Source: Euphorbia lathyris
Taxonomy: Eukaryota > Streptophyta > Magnoliopsida > Malpighiales > Euphorbiaceae
DNA length: 64,000 bases
Direction: 5' to 3'
Assembly (NCBI RefSeq): GCF_963576675.1
Contig: NC_088912.1
Location: 13,043,001-13,107,000, forward strand
Within the stretch, counting starts at the first letter, position 1, and each line of letters opens with the position of its first letter. A program made the position numbers and the translations under genes. The notes under the pieces are model-generated. The model worked only from the letters and a program-made list of their open reading frames with translations, did no database searches and was not told the DNA's origin. Shown piece by piece: positions 34,096 to 44,362 of this stretch.

Positions 34096-35043
34096 ATGCC
34101 TACCAAATACAAAACTTCAAGGCACAAGGCTGCCTCAAGCAACAAACGCCCAGACTTAACCAAGCGATATGGGGCGCCTTTTCCTATCTTCAACCACGAT
34201 GAAGGTAGGCGTTATTGGAATCTCCGTTACAAATTCTTCACCGGAATGTTGTATATGGATGAATTTTTTAACAACCAACTTGGAATTAGTGATGACATGA
34301 GCCGCTATATGGAACGTTTAGGGTGGACAAAATTCGCCAAAATGCGATTTCCAATAATAGGCGACTGGATACTCGAATTCTTTTGTACCGTGCATTTCAC
34401 TAATAAACGACGAGTACGTCTCAGTTTTCGTCGAGAAGGCGAAATCTTCACTTTCGGCTATCCCGAGTTGCATGCTTGGTTTGGTTTTCCCCCGAAGGAT
34501 ACAATCAAACGTCATCCTGGAAGAGACATGACATCCACGGATGTTTGGAGAATGCTCACTGGATTCTGGCGATTCAATTCAAAACTCGCCTATAATCACT
34601 CTTTTCGCTCCAACTCCATGATGTATCTGCACAAATTCCTGTGTCACAGTTTATTCGGTCGCACATTCAGTAGTGTGGTCCGTGACACAGATCTTTATGT
34701 CCTTGGAGATATATTCCAGGGAAATGCAGTAGATTCTTCAAAAATTCTGATGGAGGGTCTTGTCGCGGCTTCTCGATCCAAGGATAAGAAGATTGGATTC
34801 GGCAATATAATCTGTGGAATAATTCTCGGTACAAAGGGTACCATTGATGTTCCCTGGAGTGATGATGAATTCTTCCCGACAATTGACTATGAGTTTCTCG
34901 AGCACGAAGGACTTGTAAAACGTGTCTTTCGAGCAGGGCCTCACTTTCTGTCTGCACCGGAACGTGAAACTTTCGTGCAGTTTCAACTTGATCGTATTAA
35001 GGCCAGAAATATCCCACTTGATAGGGATGAGTATATAGAATAG
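34096..35043 (+). CDS. Element C ORF2: Athila-type extra ORF (env position)
   Basis: This 315-residue protein of unknown function sits in the place of an envelope gene. It carries the family pattern seen in ORF3, in B ORF2 and in the A ORF: LGWTKFAKMRFPIIGDWILEF, then FGYPELHAWFGFP, then LHKFLCHSLFGR. The pattern fits the Arabidopsis retrotransposon ORF-1 / ATHILA family. There is no signal peptide or clear membrane segment, so an envelope role is not supported. The start ATG (CACCATGCC) has a fair context. The frame is intact, which suggests recent selection or recent insertion. It is preceded by a motif cluster and a possible TATA box. Confidence 0.75.
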   Translation: MPTKYKTSRHKAASSNKRPDLTKRYGAPFPIFNHDEGRRYWNLRYKFFTGMLYMDEFFNNQLGISDDMSRYMERLGWTKFAKMRFPIIGDWILEFFCTVHFTNKRRVRLSFRREGEIFTFGYPELHAWFGFPPKDTIKRHPGRDMTSTDVWRMLTGFWRFNSKLAYNHSFRSNSMMYLHKFLCHSLFGRTFSSVVRDTDLYVLGDIFQGNAVDSSKILMEGLVAASRSKDKKIGFGNIICGIILGTKGTIDVPWSDDEFFPTIDYEFLEHEGLVKRVFRAGPHFLSAPERETFVQFQLDRIKARNIPLDRDEYIE

Positions 35044-35635
35044 TTTAGGTTTATAGGTTTTCTTTTTGTAAATATTTTGTGTGTTTTTGTATTATTTCAT
35101 TTCATTCTTTGTTTTTATAGTTTGTTTTATTCAATAAAGTTCTATTTTCATTTTAGTTCATTTATTTTTTTTACAAGGTTAGATATATGTTTTATTACAT
35201 TTCTTATATAATCATGGTTAAATCTATATAAAATCTATAATATTGACTAAATCATGGTTTTCTTAATTAAAACATATATTCGCACTTAATCCAATTTTCA
35301 CAAACTTCATTCATTAAGTTTAAAACATTAATTCGTTCAAGTGACTAAGTTCCTATCATTAATATATATTTATATGCACTTATTATGCATTTAATATGGT
35401 TCTTTTAACTTATATGAATAAATGACAATTTAAGTTTCATTAATTATTCATAAACCAATTTATTCCACTTTAATTCAATTTATTAAGGTTAAACCTTTGG
35501 TTTTCCTTGCAATTAATGTCATTTATTTTAGTTTTTAAGTGCAGGGACACTTTATATTAAGTTCAGGAAATAAATCATCAACAAAATTGCACAAACCATG
35601 TCAAAAGGCACCAAAATATGCCATTTTTACCAATT
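35044..35635. other. Element C spacer between ORF2 and ORF3
   Basis: AT-rich non-coding sequence. The ORF2 transcript could end at AATAAA near 35135. Confidence 0.5.
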
Positions 35636-35756
35636 CTCTACCGAGAATTAATAATTCTCGGTATGAGCAGCAAACAATGGACGAATTTCAGGGGCAAAAT
35701 TCTCTGAAAATCGCGTGCCGCGGCCGCGGCTTAGCTATTTGTGGTCGCGACACGTG
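35636..35756 (+). promoter_or_regulatory. Paired palindromic motif cluster upstream of ORF3 (element C)
   Basis: The inverted pair CTACCGAGAATTAATAATTC/TCGGTA is followed by GTGCCGCGGCCGCGG paired with GGTCGCGACACGTG. It lies 90-200 bases upstream of the TATA box at 35842. Confidence 0.7.
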
Positions 35757-35841
35757 TGATTTATCCCTATTGATTCCGATTTTGCCAATATTTTTGTCTA
35801 TTCCTATTCCTATTCTACCTATACACCTACCTATACAACCC

Positions 35842-35849
35842 TATATAAA
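35842..35849 (+). promoter_or_regulatory. Internal TATA box before element C ORF3
   Basis: CCCTATATAAACCTACC is followed by a long CT-rich leader up to ATG 36091. The arrangement matches that before element B ORF2. Confidence 0.6.
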
Positions 35850-36090
35850 CCTACCTCTTATACAAACCTCACATCACCTCTATTTTTACCCAATCCCTTA
35901 CTCCAAACTCTTCCCCAAAAATCTACTTTTACTCTTCCCAATTTATTCACTCCAATTTCTATCCTCTTTTCTATTTCAATCACTTCCATATTCCAAACCC
36001 CAAACCCATCTTCAAGCTTTACTCTTTCTCTCAATTCCTTTTTCTTCTTCTTCTTCTTCTCAAACCCTAAAAACACTAAACACCATCACC

Positions 36091-36810
36091 ATGGTTAGGA
36101 CTAAGCGTGTTGGTAACAAGCCAGCTGTTACAGAAGCTAATCGCCTTCGGGTTCAATGTGGAGCTTATTTTGACATCGCTTCGGAGGAAGAAGCCGCTCG
36201 TTTCAAACATTTTTCACAAGCCGACCGCCAATTTGTAGATATGCACTTCTTAGACTTCCATTCGGTAAGAGCATTAAATTTCTCTACTCGAATTGATGCC
36301 TTTATTGAAGCTTTGGGTTGGCAAGAATTCGTTAATATGCGTTTCCCGCGTATTAATGAATATGTAGTGGAATTTTTGGTCACTTTGACCATGAACAAGA
36401 AGAAAACTTCCATCTCTTTTAGGAATAATGGTATCACATACACCATTGATTATGAGGCGACGGGAAATATGTTTGGTTTCCCTACCTCTGATTTTTATGA
36501 TAAGCCTAGGGATTTTGATAATGATGCTGTTTGGCAAACTCTCTCGGATCAAGATTATTTTAATTCGAAAAACACTTCAAGCAAGTTGATTAAGGACAAT
36601 TGTGTGTTCTTCTTTCACAAATTTTTGAGTTTCTCCTTGTTCGGTCGTGTTGAGAGTTCCAAGATTCAGGTTCGGGATTTGTATGTTTTGGATAGTTTGC
36701 TTAAAGGCTTGCGGATTGATAGCATTGGTATTTTGTTTGATAATTTTTCAAATTTTTCACAAATCTCCGATACGATTTTAAGTAAAATTGTCTCGAGTGA
36801 ATGTATTTAA
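36091..36810 (+). CDS. Element C ORF3: second Athila-type extra ORF
   Basis: This 239-residue protein starts at ACCATGGTTAGG, an excellent plant start context. The upstream in-frame extension is only pyrimidine-rich leader and is not counted. It has the family pattern: IEALGWQEFVNMRFPRINE, then VVEFLVTLTM, then NMFGFP and FFHKFLSFSLFGR, then IQVRDLYVLDSLL. It is similar in order to ORF2 of the same element but clearly diverged, so the element carries two members. No membrane segment or enzyme motif is visible. The function is unknown and the frame is intact. Confidence 0.75.
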   Translation: MVRTKRVGNKPAVTEANRLRVQCGAYFDIASEEEAARFKHFSQADRQFVDMHFLDFHSVRALNFSTRIDAFIEALGWQEFVNMRFPRINEYVVEFLVTLTMNKKKTSISFRNNGITYTIDYEATGNMFGFPTSDFYDKPRDFDNDAVWQTLSDQDYFNSKNTSSKLIKDNCVFFFHKFLSFSLFGRVESSKIQVRDLYVLDSLLKGLRIDSIGILFDNFSNFSQISDTILSKIVSSECI

Positions 36811-37096
36811 GTAACAAAAATTCTTTATTTTTAATCTCTATTTTATATCATGCAATTCATGATACAATAAATCTTATTTTACATTTTCAATTAGATTTAT
36901 AGGCATTAAATTGAACTAACAATTTTTTGTTCGGTTTGACTTCGTCTTACATTAACACCAATTGAAGTTTTTAAGGAAACTTTAGCCATAATACATGTTG
37001 AATTTTAAGTCAATATAGGATGAATGTGCTATCTTTCTTTTTCCCAAGTTACAATTTTATAATTCATATTAATTAATCAATTAGTTGAATTCTTAA
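36811..37096. other. Element C 3' non-coding region
   Basis: AT-rich, no frame of interest. Confidence 0.6.
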
Positions 37097-37370
37097 CTTT
37101 TGGCCACGATTGAGACCAACCTTATCACAATCGAGGTATGAAAGGGAAGAAAATTAAGTACCATTTACTTTTGGCCACGGTTGCGACCACCCTTATCACA
37201 ATCGAGGTATGGAAGGAACGTTTAAAAAAAATAATAAGCGTGTATAAGTTTAAAGTAACGATTGCGTCCACCCATGGCATGGTCGGTACCTCTTAAGCAA
37301 ACACAAAGCAATAAAATACGTATAAGGTTACGATCAAGACCACCCTTATCTCGGGCGTAACCAAGTAAAA
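37097..37370 (+). repeat. Diverged tandem repeats in element C 3' region
   Basis: Four blocks of the type GGCCACG(A/G)TTG(A/C)GACCA(A/C)CC followed by TTATCACAATCGAGGTATG recur at about 37097, 37168, 37255 and 37330. The first two are close copies and the last two degenerate. Confidence 0.75.
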
Positions 37371-37714
37371 AAATTAACCCAAAGTACTTATTTAAAAATA
37401 ATATATCTTATATATTTAGGTTTGGGAAAGGAAATTTTGTGCTTTGAAATGCCTTGAGACGAAAGACTCAATAACATGCGTGCTTATATCGTCCCGAATG
37501 CTTCAATACAAAAATTTGGAAATACAAGACGAATGATATATCGTATTTATACTAAGTTAGTTTGATGTTTTGCGTATAAATTTGCCATGCGAAGTTAGTC
37601 TTTTCGGCTTAACAAATTCAAAAAAGTAATACAGAGATATATGTTTTATTTTCATAAAGAGATTAGTTAAAGAATAAAATCAGAGAAATTTTGCTCGGGA
37701 CTAGCAAAAGATTA

Positions 37715-37726
37715 AGTGTGGAGATT
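37715..37726 (+). promoter_or_regulatory. Element C polypurine tract region
   Basis: AAGTGTGGAGATT immediately precedes the 3' LTR start TGTTAAG. The purine run is short but in the expected position. Confidence 0.55.
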
Positions 37727-39218
37727 TGTTAAGCCCAAAATATACCTAAAATATCATCATTAATTACATCAATATTGCTACGAATTTATGCTATTTATAA
37801 CTGTTAGGAAGCTTTTACTCTCGAATATGTTTCTTTCTTGTAAGGTACATAAATATTTGGTAAAATCCAAATAGGAACAAAAAGAGCTCGAAAACAGAAG
37901 AAAAACCCTACAAAAGGAGTCGAAGACGACAGAAATTAATAACGCCAAATCGAGGACGCGAACGAAAGCAGAAGAACTGAAAAACGTTCCGTGCCGCGAC
38001 CGCGGCCCCCAAATTCACGGTCGCAACACGCGTTCCTCAACCCTCTTTCCCTTCGTCCGAAGACCAAATTGTTACTCCCCCATTCTCGGTAGAGAATTTA
38101 AGATTCTCGGTACGAGCAGGAGATTTTAGAAGCCTAGTTACACACTTTCGTTTTCGACGAAACACGATCGTTCGGGTGGATAAAGACGTCCTTTTGCAGC
38201 GGACACGATCCTTCACAACGGACACGACACTTCAATCAAGACTCTTCAACATCTATAAATAAAGTATTGATTTCAGAGTTAAAACATATAGTGTGATATG
38301 TGTAGACGAAAGAGATTAGTATAGAATTTATGCAGAAATTCCGAGTCAAGTGATTCAGAAGTTAGATTTCGATTCTGTAAAAAGCAATATGATTTACACA
38401 CATTGTTTACTAAATAATAACAAATTCAGTAGCGTTTAGACATTGTTCCAGTTTAATTTTCATTTTGGTAGTAGACCGACCCAGTCTCTATTACGAAGAT
38501 TCAACGACAAGATTGAGTAGATGATCCGCCCCTGAGCCTGACAAACTCTAACGAAACCCAAGGAAAGGATTGACAACCCGTTCACTTGCAAGTCGTCGAA
38601 TGTTTCCATGCTCCATGTTCTCTGTAAACTTGTATCAATTTATATTTCATCTAATAAAGTCTGTTCTATTCGATAGATTTTTATGCAGCACTTATGGTAA
38701 CCAATCCACTAAAGTGACTGCTGGTGTTTTCATTAAAACGTAGTTTAATTCAAAATCTTTACAAGGAAATTTTGTTGAACACTTAGGCAAATTATTATCT
38801 CGGTAGAGTTTTAATTTGATTAAGGGCAATTATCCCGGATAAGGGTTTTGTCGCGTTCAAAGCCAATTAATAGAGGTTTCGTCATTTATTTCATCTTTAT
38901 AATTCGTACAAAGTTTAAAGTTGTTTTCTTTGCTTAATGCAAACAAATATACTTGTTTACTTTTCTAAAGTACTAAAACGTTCCTATTTTGCAAATTCAT
39001 TCTTAAATCAGATATTTTCTAACATCTTCATACTCTAATCTAACTCTTATTCTAGCAATTTCAAAACCAAAACCGATTAAACGATTTTCCATATTATAAA
39101 CGTTAAAAGTAAATTTAACCGATTGTAAATAAGTTTTGTTAAAAAAAACGTTCCCTGTGGGATCGATATCTTTTATTACTACAAGCGTATACCGTGCACT
39201 TGCGGAAATCGCTCAACA
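37727..39218 (+). repeat. Element C 3' LTR (1492 bp)
   Basis: It is the partner of 26519-27990, with TATAAATA at 38254-38261 and the paired motifs (GCCGCGACCGCGG / CGGTCGCAACACG; ATTCTCGGTAGAGAATT) at 37990-38115. Confidence 0.93.
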
Positions 39219-40377
39219 ATGGGCACACACACGCAGGGCGTACACCACCATACGCGGGGCTTATTATGGGATTTCTGCACAAAATTATGTTCCTCCATGC
39301 TTCCACCTTGTGGAATTACAATCTTGCCCCTAGCTTGATCTATAAATAAGAGTGACTAGCACTCATTTAGAGAGCTGAGACCATATAAATTAGACACCTT
39401 ACATCTTGTAATTCTTGTTTGTAGTTTTAGATTTTATTTTTAGGCTTTATATAGCCAAACTCTTCCATCTTGAGAGCTTGTTTGTTGATTCCGGCATTCC
39501 ATCCAAGTCCCGCTCCATTTCCGTGCACCAAGCTCGAAAGCTCCACCATCCAAGTCCTAAGAGACGGCTTTGAGCTCGGTTAGCTAATTCCGAGGGTGGA
39601 TTCTTCCCTTTTCACTTGCTAATTAGCTTGAACTCATCCTATGTACTAGGCTTGGTTGTAATTCATATTTACATTCTCCATATTTATAATTTATGATTCA
39701 TAATCTTCTTTTCTATATATGTGTTGATGTTTATTACTTGTTTTGATATTCATAATTGATTATTGTGTAGGACAACGCGATTTCCGACGCCATTCGGGTT
39801 ATCTTTAGGGATTCATATAGGTGTTGCCTTACCGGAAGTCACAAACCGAAAACCGTAGGAATTGACAAGCCACGGAACTTACGAGCCCTAATTTCTGGTC
39901 CCAAGCATTAGACACGCCTTGACTAGGAACCACATAGTCTAAGTACTTCACGGGTCGGTTACACTACACATAGTCGTCTTTGCAAGAGCAAATCATCAAC
40001 CGTATAAACATTAGAAGTCGTTATTTGTCATAGTTATAACTTATCGCATCCATATCACTTCATAGAGTTTTGTTATATAAATTTGCCTCACCCGTAGTTA
40101 GGAGTAGTTTGTAGTTGGTCCCCATATCAACCTCTAAGTATTCACCGCTTAAATAACGTATAAAACCGAGTTGTTTAATACTTGCAGTTATAAATCCTAT
40201 GGATTCGATACCCGGTCTTAACCGGATTATTACTTGATACGACGGGGTACACTTGCCCCTAAGTAGTGACGTCTAGTAAAGATAGAACATTTAGAAAGAT
40301 CACATCCATAGTCATAACGCACTTATCGTAATACACATTTTATCGTAGAAAACACGACCACTAGACGGCACGCATCA
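39219..40377 (+). repeat. Element B 5' LTR, second part
   Basis: It continues 25849-26518 after element C (the first five bases are the ATGGG duplication). TATAAATA lies at 39341-39348 and the end is GCATCA. The combined length is about 1.82 kb, equal to the 3' LTR. Confidence 0.92.
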
Positions 40378-40383
40378 AGTTTT

Positions 40384-40401
40384 TGGCGCCGTTGCCGGGG
40401 A
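40384..40401 (+). promoter_or_regulatory. Element B primer-binding site (tRNA-Asp)
   Basis: TGGCGCCGTTGCCGGGGA lies six bases after the LTR, the same primer and spacing as element C. It supports use of the same type of replication machinery. Confidence 0.88.
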
Positions 40402-40535
40402 TTTATAACATCTTGCGATATTAGACAAAAACGTTTTATTGTTAGTTTAAGCATTCTTTTTGTATAAATTGTCTATATATACTTTTAGTAACATCATTCT
40501 TTCTTGTTGATATTGTGTTTTATTTTATTCTTTTT

Positions 40536-42038
40536 ATGCATACCCGATCTCGGAGTGATTCGCTCGTTCCTATTGATCTTGAGATTGAACGTACTCTTTG
40601 TAGGATTCGAAGAGAGAAAATGGCAAACCCCAATGCCGAGGTCAACCAGCCCGAAGGAAACCAAAGGCCGCATGTGAACAACATCCGCGGGGGCAACGAC
40701 ACTCGTTCGATGATGGAGATCCTTGCTCCGCATCGTCCCCAAAACCGTAACGGGATTGCCGCCCCCATAATATCGGCCAACACGTACGAGATAAAGACCG
40801 ACATGATCCAGCTGATACAACAATGCGGTCAATTCGGAGGGGAACTCCATGAGAACCCCAACGAACATCTCGACAAGTTTCTTATGTGTGCCGACACCTC
40901 TCGGCAAAATGGTGTTCCCGTTGAGGCTGTGAGACTAAAGTTGTTTCCTTTTTCTTTAACAGGACAGGCATTGGAATGGCTACACTCGTTGGAGGCGGGA
41001 TCCATCACGTCATGGGAGGAGCTCGAGAAGGAGTTCCTTTCCTACTATTTCCCACCGTCGAAAATGGTCAAGTTACAGACTGATATCACGTCTTTTAGGC
41101 AACTGGAATGCGAGGCCCTTCATCCAGCTTGGGCTAGGTTCCGAAAGTTGCTCCAAAACTGCCCCCACCATGACATCCCAAAGCACGACTTGGTAAGAAC
41201 CTTTTACCACGGTTTAACCCCCACTAATCGTGCGACTGTTGATTCCGCTGCAGGTGGGGATCTATTTCAAAAGTCAGCAAGCGAGGCCTACGAGCTCATT
41301 CACGAGCTCGCGAGAAAAAGCGTGCAGTGGCAAGAGGATCGGCTTGCCGGACCGTCGTGACACCAAATGTTCGCTGTGGAGAAAGACGCTCCGAAAAGTT
41401 CCATAGCAGAGATGAATAAGACACTTGACTCATTAATTTCCCAGCTAAGCCTCAACAAAAGTGCACAGGTCCTGATGTGCAATCACTGTGGTGGAGACCA
41501 CGACGGACTCAATTGCCAAGCCGGTAGCCCTTTCGCCGGCGACATCGAGAGTGTAAGTTATGTAGGAGGCAATGGAAGGTATAATCCTAATCCGAACTCC
41601 TATCACCACCACAATAATAATAACAGCGGTTGGAGGCCTCGGTACCAACACCCAAACTTGTCATATGGCAATAATAATAACGTGTTGAGGCCCCCATCCG
41701 GCTTTGACCAAGAATATCGGAAAAATGGGCTCGGGCAATCACAAGCCATGCCCGGTAATCGGAACGCTCCACCTCCCGACAATGTACATGGCCAATCGGT
41801 CACATCTTTGTTAAAGGATATATTAACCCGTCTTTCCGATAGCGAGGTGTTTTGCAGGGATCTTAGCCGCCAGGTAGCCAATCTAAACCGTCACCAGCAA
41901 GAAAGGCCACTAGGAACCCTCCCAGTGAACACCGAACAAAATCCGCGGGGCAAAAATCGGGAATCCGGACAGGCGATAACGCTCATGAATAGTGGAAGTT
42001 CGGACCCGTCAAGTTCCAACTCGGACAACCTACATTGA
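40536..42038 (+). pseudogene. Element B gag, one in-frame stop
   Basis: It starts at MHTRSRSDSLVPIDLEIERT, alignable with element C gag. The gag core (FPFSLTGQALEWLHSL, ARFRKLLQNCPHHD, FYHGLTPTNRATVDSAAGG) ends with a TGA at 41358-41360, after LAGPS. The frame then continues unbroken to 42038. TGA in place of CGA (Arg) would be a simple C-to-T change at a CpG. The second part has a CX2CX3HX4C zinc knuckle (CNHCGGDHDGLNC) at about 41478, then an Asn/His/Tyr-rich stretch equivalent to the NPYSNTYNPGWR region of Athila gag, and no protease. The product would form the particle that packages element RNA. Confidence 0.85.
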
Positions 42039-42332
42039 GCCGCCGCACGAGAAAGTCGAGCTACTTTGACTCTAAACGTAGCATTGGTTTGAATTTCTCG
42101 AACCTCTTGTTTATATGTATTATAAACTTGTTTTTGTTTGATTCCCCTTTTTTTATGCGGATTTAGTTTTCCCTTTTGAGTTATTGTTATTGAAATTTTT
42201 ATTTTGGCTTTTATTTTCATTCTATTTTCGTTTTTATTTTTATTTCTATCTGTATTTTTATTTTTATTTTTATTTTTATTTTTCATAAATTAAAAGAAAA
42301 TCAAATCCCAGTAATAATCCAAAAATTCTTAA

Positions 42333-42509
42333 ACACGCGGGATGTATAACCCAGTACGCCCCGCGTAGTTGCATTTCTGACCCGTTTTCTCGAAATAAAA
42401 GACACGTTACGCGGGACGCCCCTCCTACCACGCCCCACGTACGCGTTAGCATTTAATAAACGCCACGTGGGAGGACACGCGGGACGTGCCCCAAGGCACG
42501 CCTCGCGTA
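42333..42509 (+). repeat. Element B paired GC motif cluster 1 (three inverted pairs)
   Basis: Pairs lie at about 42333-42367 (ACACGCGGGATG ... TACGCCCCGCGTAG), 42408-42443 (TTACGCGGGACG ... CACGCCCCACGTA) and 42475-42509 (ACACGCGGGACG ... CACGCCTCGCGTAT). Each pair is an inverted repeat of about 11 bases with a spacer of roughly 10-15. Confidence 0.85.
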
Positions 42510-42857
42510 TCCTCGGGGAATTGTGAATCATAACTCCCCATGGCAGCTTTTTCTCATAACCTCCCATCACTCCTCTTCCCCATACATCTTTCCCACTTCC
42601 ACACTCCACCTCCTCTTCCATCCAATCAACCTCCATCTTTTCAAAATTCAAACCTTCAACTTCCCTCCACAATAAATTTTGTATTAACTACCCCCTTAAT
42701 TACAATTTAATAACACACAAATATTAAAAAGAATTAATAAATAAACATAAAAATCATAAAATCAATTAAAAACTCATTAAAAACTCATAAACCATAAAAT
42801 TACAAAATAAGAAAACTTCTCAAATAAACCCGAAAAAATCCTTTGACTTCCTCCCCT

Positions 42858-43036
42858 TGCGCGGGGCGTATCCCCATGTACGCCCCGCGTCTCCGTCCCT
42901 TTTTCCATCAAAAAGGGGCAGGAGGCATGATACGCGAGGCGTTCCTCCTTTCACGCCCCTCGTACCATGCCATTTTTGCGTTAATAATGATCAGGGGGAG
43001 GGATACGCGTGGCGTGGCCCCTTCACGCCCCACGTA
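42858..43036 (+). promoter_or_regulatory. Element B paired GC motif cluster 2, upstream of internal TATA
   Basis: Three inverted pairs lie at about 42858-42890, 42930-42964 and 43002-43036 (such as GCGCGGGGCGT ... TACGCCCCGCGT). They end 45 bases before the TATA box at 43082. The cluster is conserved in element D (62568-62748). Confidence 0.8.
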
Positions 43037-43081
43037 CCCCTCTGGGAATCCGAGTTTTACTTGTATTCCCCACTTCTCCCC

Positions 43082-43089
43082 TATATAAA
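43082..43089 (+). promoter_or_regulatory. Internal TATA box of element B ORF2
   Basis: CCCCTATATAAACCCCTCC is followed by a CT-rich leader and ATG 43178. Element D has the same box (62517-62524, minus strand). Confidence 0.65.
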
Positions 43090-43177
43090 CCCCTCCTTTT
43101 CTCCTCCTTCTTCCTCACAACTCCCTCAACCTTCTCATAACCTTCCTCCACACTCTCTCAACCCCTCACATCACACT

Positions 43178-44362
43178 ATGGTTAGGCGAAAGCAAGCCGT
43201 CGACATGCGTCCCCCACGGTCCACTCGGGCCCGGTCTTCCCGTTCCGCACAAAACCGACAATCACCTCCACCTCCCGAACGGGAGGGAACCCCACCACTC
43301 ACCCGCCAAAACCGGGCCCCTTTTCAACTCCTAACCGAGAAGGAGGCCCAAAGGTACGAAGATCTTTGCGCGGCCACGGTTAAGGAGCTTCCATACATTT
43401 CGAATAGCATGCTTGATCACTATGATCTCGGCACTCCCTTCGAAGCTCGCCTCCGCACCCTCGGTTGGTACGATCTCTATTCTACGCATCGGCGGGTGTA
43501 CCCGTCACTAGTGGTGGAGTTCTACACCACTCTCACCTCCAACAACGTCCCCGGAGCCGCCCTCTTCAACTTCCGCCTTCATAACTGTCCCTTCTCCATT
43601 GACACTCAGTGGCTCCAACACCATTTCACTTACCAAGCGGAGGGAGGCATATCCCATTGGCCCTTTGGCATTTCCGCTCATGAATTTTGCACCTCCATCA
43701 CCGGGTCCGAGGATTACGATATTTCCAACCTCCGCCCATCTCTCATCCGCGACACTATCCTCCAACTTCTCCACCGCTTCATCTCATTCTACTTCTCGGG
43801 GAAGTCCGAGTCCACTAAGGTCAATAAGCACGAGCTGTTGGCCCTCTATTGTTGTGCCAATGGGCTCACTTATGACCTCGCCTACCATGTGGCCGCTCAC
43901 CTCCACTCCACGCCTATCCAGAAGTGGGCCAAGCTCGGGTTTGGCCACCTCGTCACCATCTTTGCCCTCACCGCTCTCGGTGAAGCTGCTCTTGATCGCC
44001 TCCCGAGCCTTTTGCCTCGGCCCGTGGAAAAGAACGCCTTTAAGTCTCTTAAGCGTCCAACCTCCGGCCCCGGTGAAACTTCGGAGGCGGCCCACTCCAA
44101 TGAGGAAGGTGACTCGGACTCGAGCATGGGCCTCAATTTTAGTCCTCCACCCCTCCACGACTTCAACTCTCTTTATGCTCGGTTGGATATTTTCGAGGAT
44201 AACCAACGTCGTGATCGAGCCCATTTTGACCCCCGCTTTGACACCATTGAGGCGCAACAACGAGAGGATCGGGTCCATCTCGATGCTCGCTTTGATGCCC
44301 TCACCAACTCCTTCACCTCCTATTTCAACCTCCACGGCAATCCTCCTCCGCCTCAACCATAG
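43178..44362 (+). CDS. Element B ORF2: Athila-type extra ORF
   Basis: This intact 394-residue frame starts at CACTATGGTTAGGCG, like C ORF3 (ATGGTTAGG). The N-terminus is basic and Pro/Arg/Ser-rich (RSTRARSSRSAQNRQ). The family core follows: LRTLGWYDLYSTHRR, VVEFYTTLTS, LHRFISFYFSGKSEST. The C-terminus is acidic (SNEEGDSDSS), then has a short repeated coiled-coil-like block (FDTIEAQQREDRVHLDARFD). There is no signal peptide or enzyme motif. Being open while gag carries a stop, it may be under separate selection or simply be the luckier frame. The 42857-43177 in-frame extension is leader sequence and not coding. Confidence 0.75.
   Translation: MVRRKQAVDMRPPRSTRARSSRSAQNRQSPPPPEREGTPPLTRQNRAPFQLLTEKEAQRYEDLCAATVKELPYISNSMLDHYDLGTPFEARLRTLGWYDLYSTHRRVYPSLVVEFYTTLTSNNVPGAALFNFRLHNCPFSIDTQWLQHHFTYQAEGGISHWPFGISAHEFCTSITGSEDYDISNLRPSLIRDTILQLLHRFISFYFSGKSESTKVNKHELLALYCCANGLTYDLAYHVAAHLHSTPIQKWAKLGFGHLVTIFALTALGEAALDRLPSLLPRPVEKNAFKSLKRPTSGPGETSEAAHSNEEGDSDSSMGLNFSPPPLHDFNSLYARLDIFEDNQRRDRAHFDPRFDTIEAQQREDRVHLDARFDALTNSFTSYFNLHGNPPPPQP

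Larger units (their letters stand above)
26519..39218 (+). mobile_element. Element C: Athila-like Ty3/gypsy retrotransposon (TSD ATGGG)
   Basis: This is a 12.7-kb element with LTRs starting TGTTAAGCCC and ending in (T/C)AACA. ATGGG duplications lie at 26514-26518 and 39219-39223, inside the 5' LTR of element B. It has a tRNA-Asp primer site, gag-pol with protease, RT, RNase H and integrase, then two further ORFs, a tandem-repeat spacer, a purine tract and the 3' LTR. It is the youngest layer of the nest. One in-frame stop in pol is the main visible lesion. Confidence 0.93.

Noticed and set aside
35539..36090. N-terminal extension of C ORF3 rich in Pro, Leu, Ile and Ser
   Set aside because: It is translation of a pyrimidine-rich leader downstream of a TATA box. 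The ATG at 36091 has a strong context and starts the conserved part.
34096..36810. Envelope genes making C an endogenous retrovirus-like element
   Set aside because: Neither ORF has a signal peptide, fusion-like segment or membrane anchor, and both look like the cytoplasmic Athila-type extra ORF family.
42301..42672. Minus-strand frame of 123 codons
   Set aside because: It overlaps motif cluster 1 and non-coding spacer, and the matching region of D reads differently.
42857..43177. N-terminal extension of B ORF2
   Set aside because: It spans the motif pairs and TATA box and is not protein-like. The family start is ATGGTTAGG at 43178.
43508..44356. Long opposite-strand frames over B ORF2 (and 61251-62098 over D ORF2)
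   Set aside because: They are mirror frames of a GC-rich, codon-biased gene, with low-complexity Glu/Gly/Val content and no conserved motifs.
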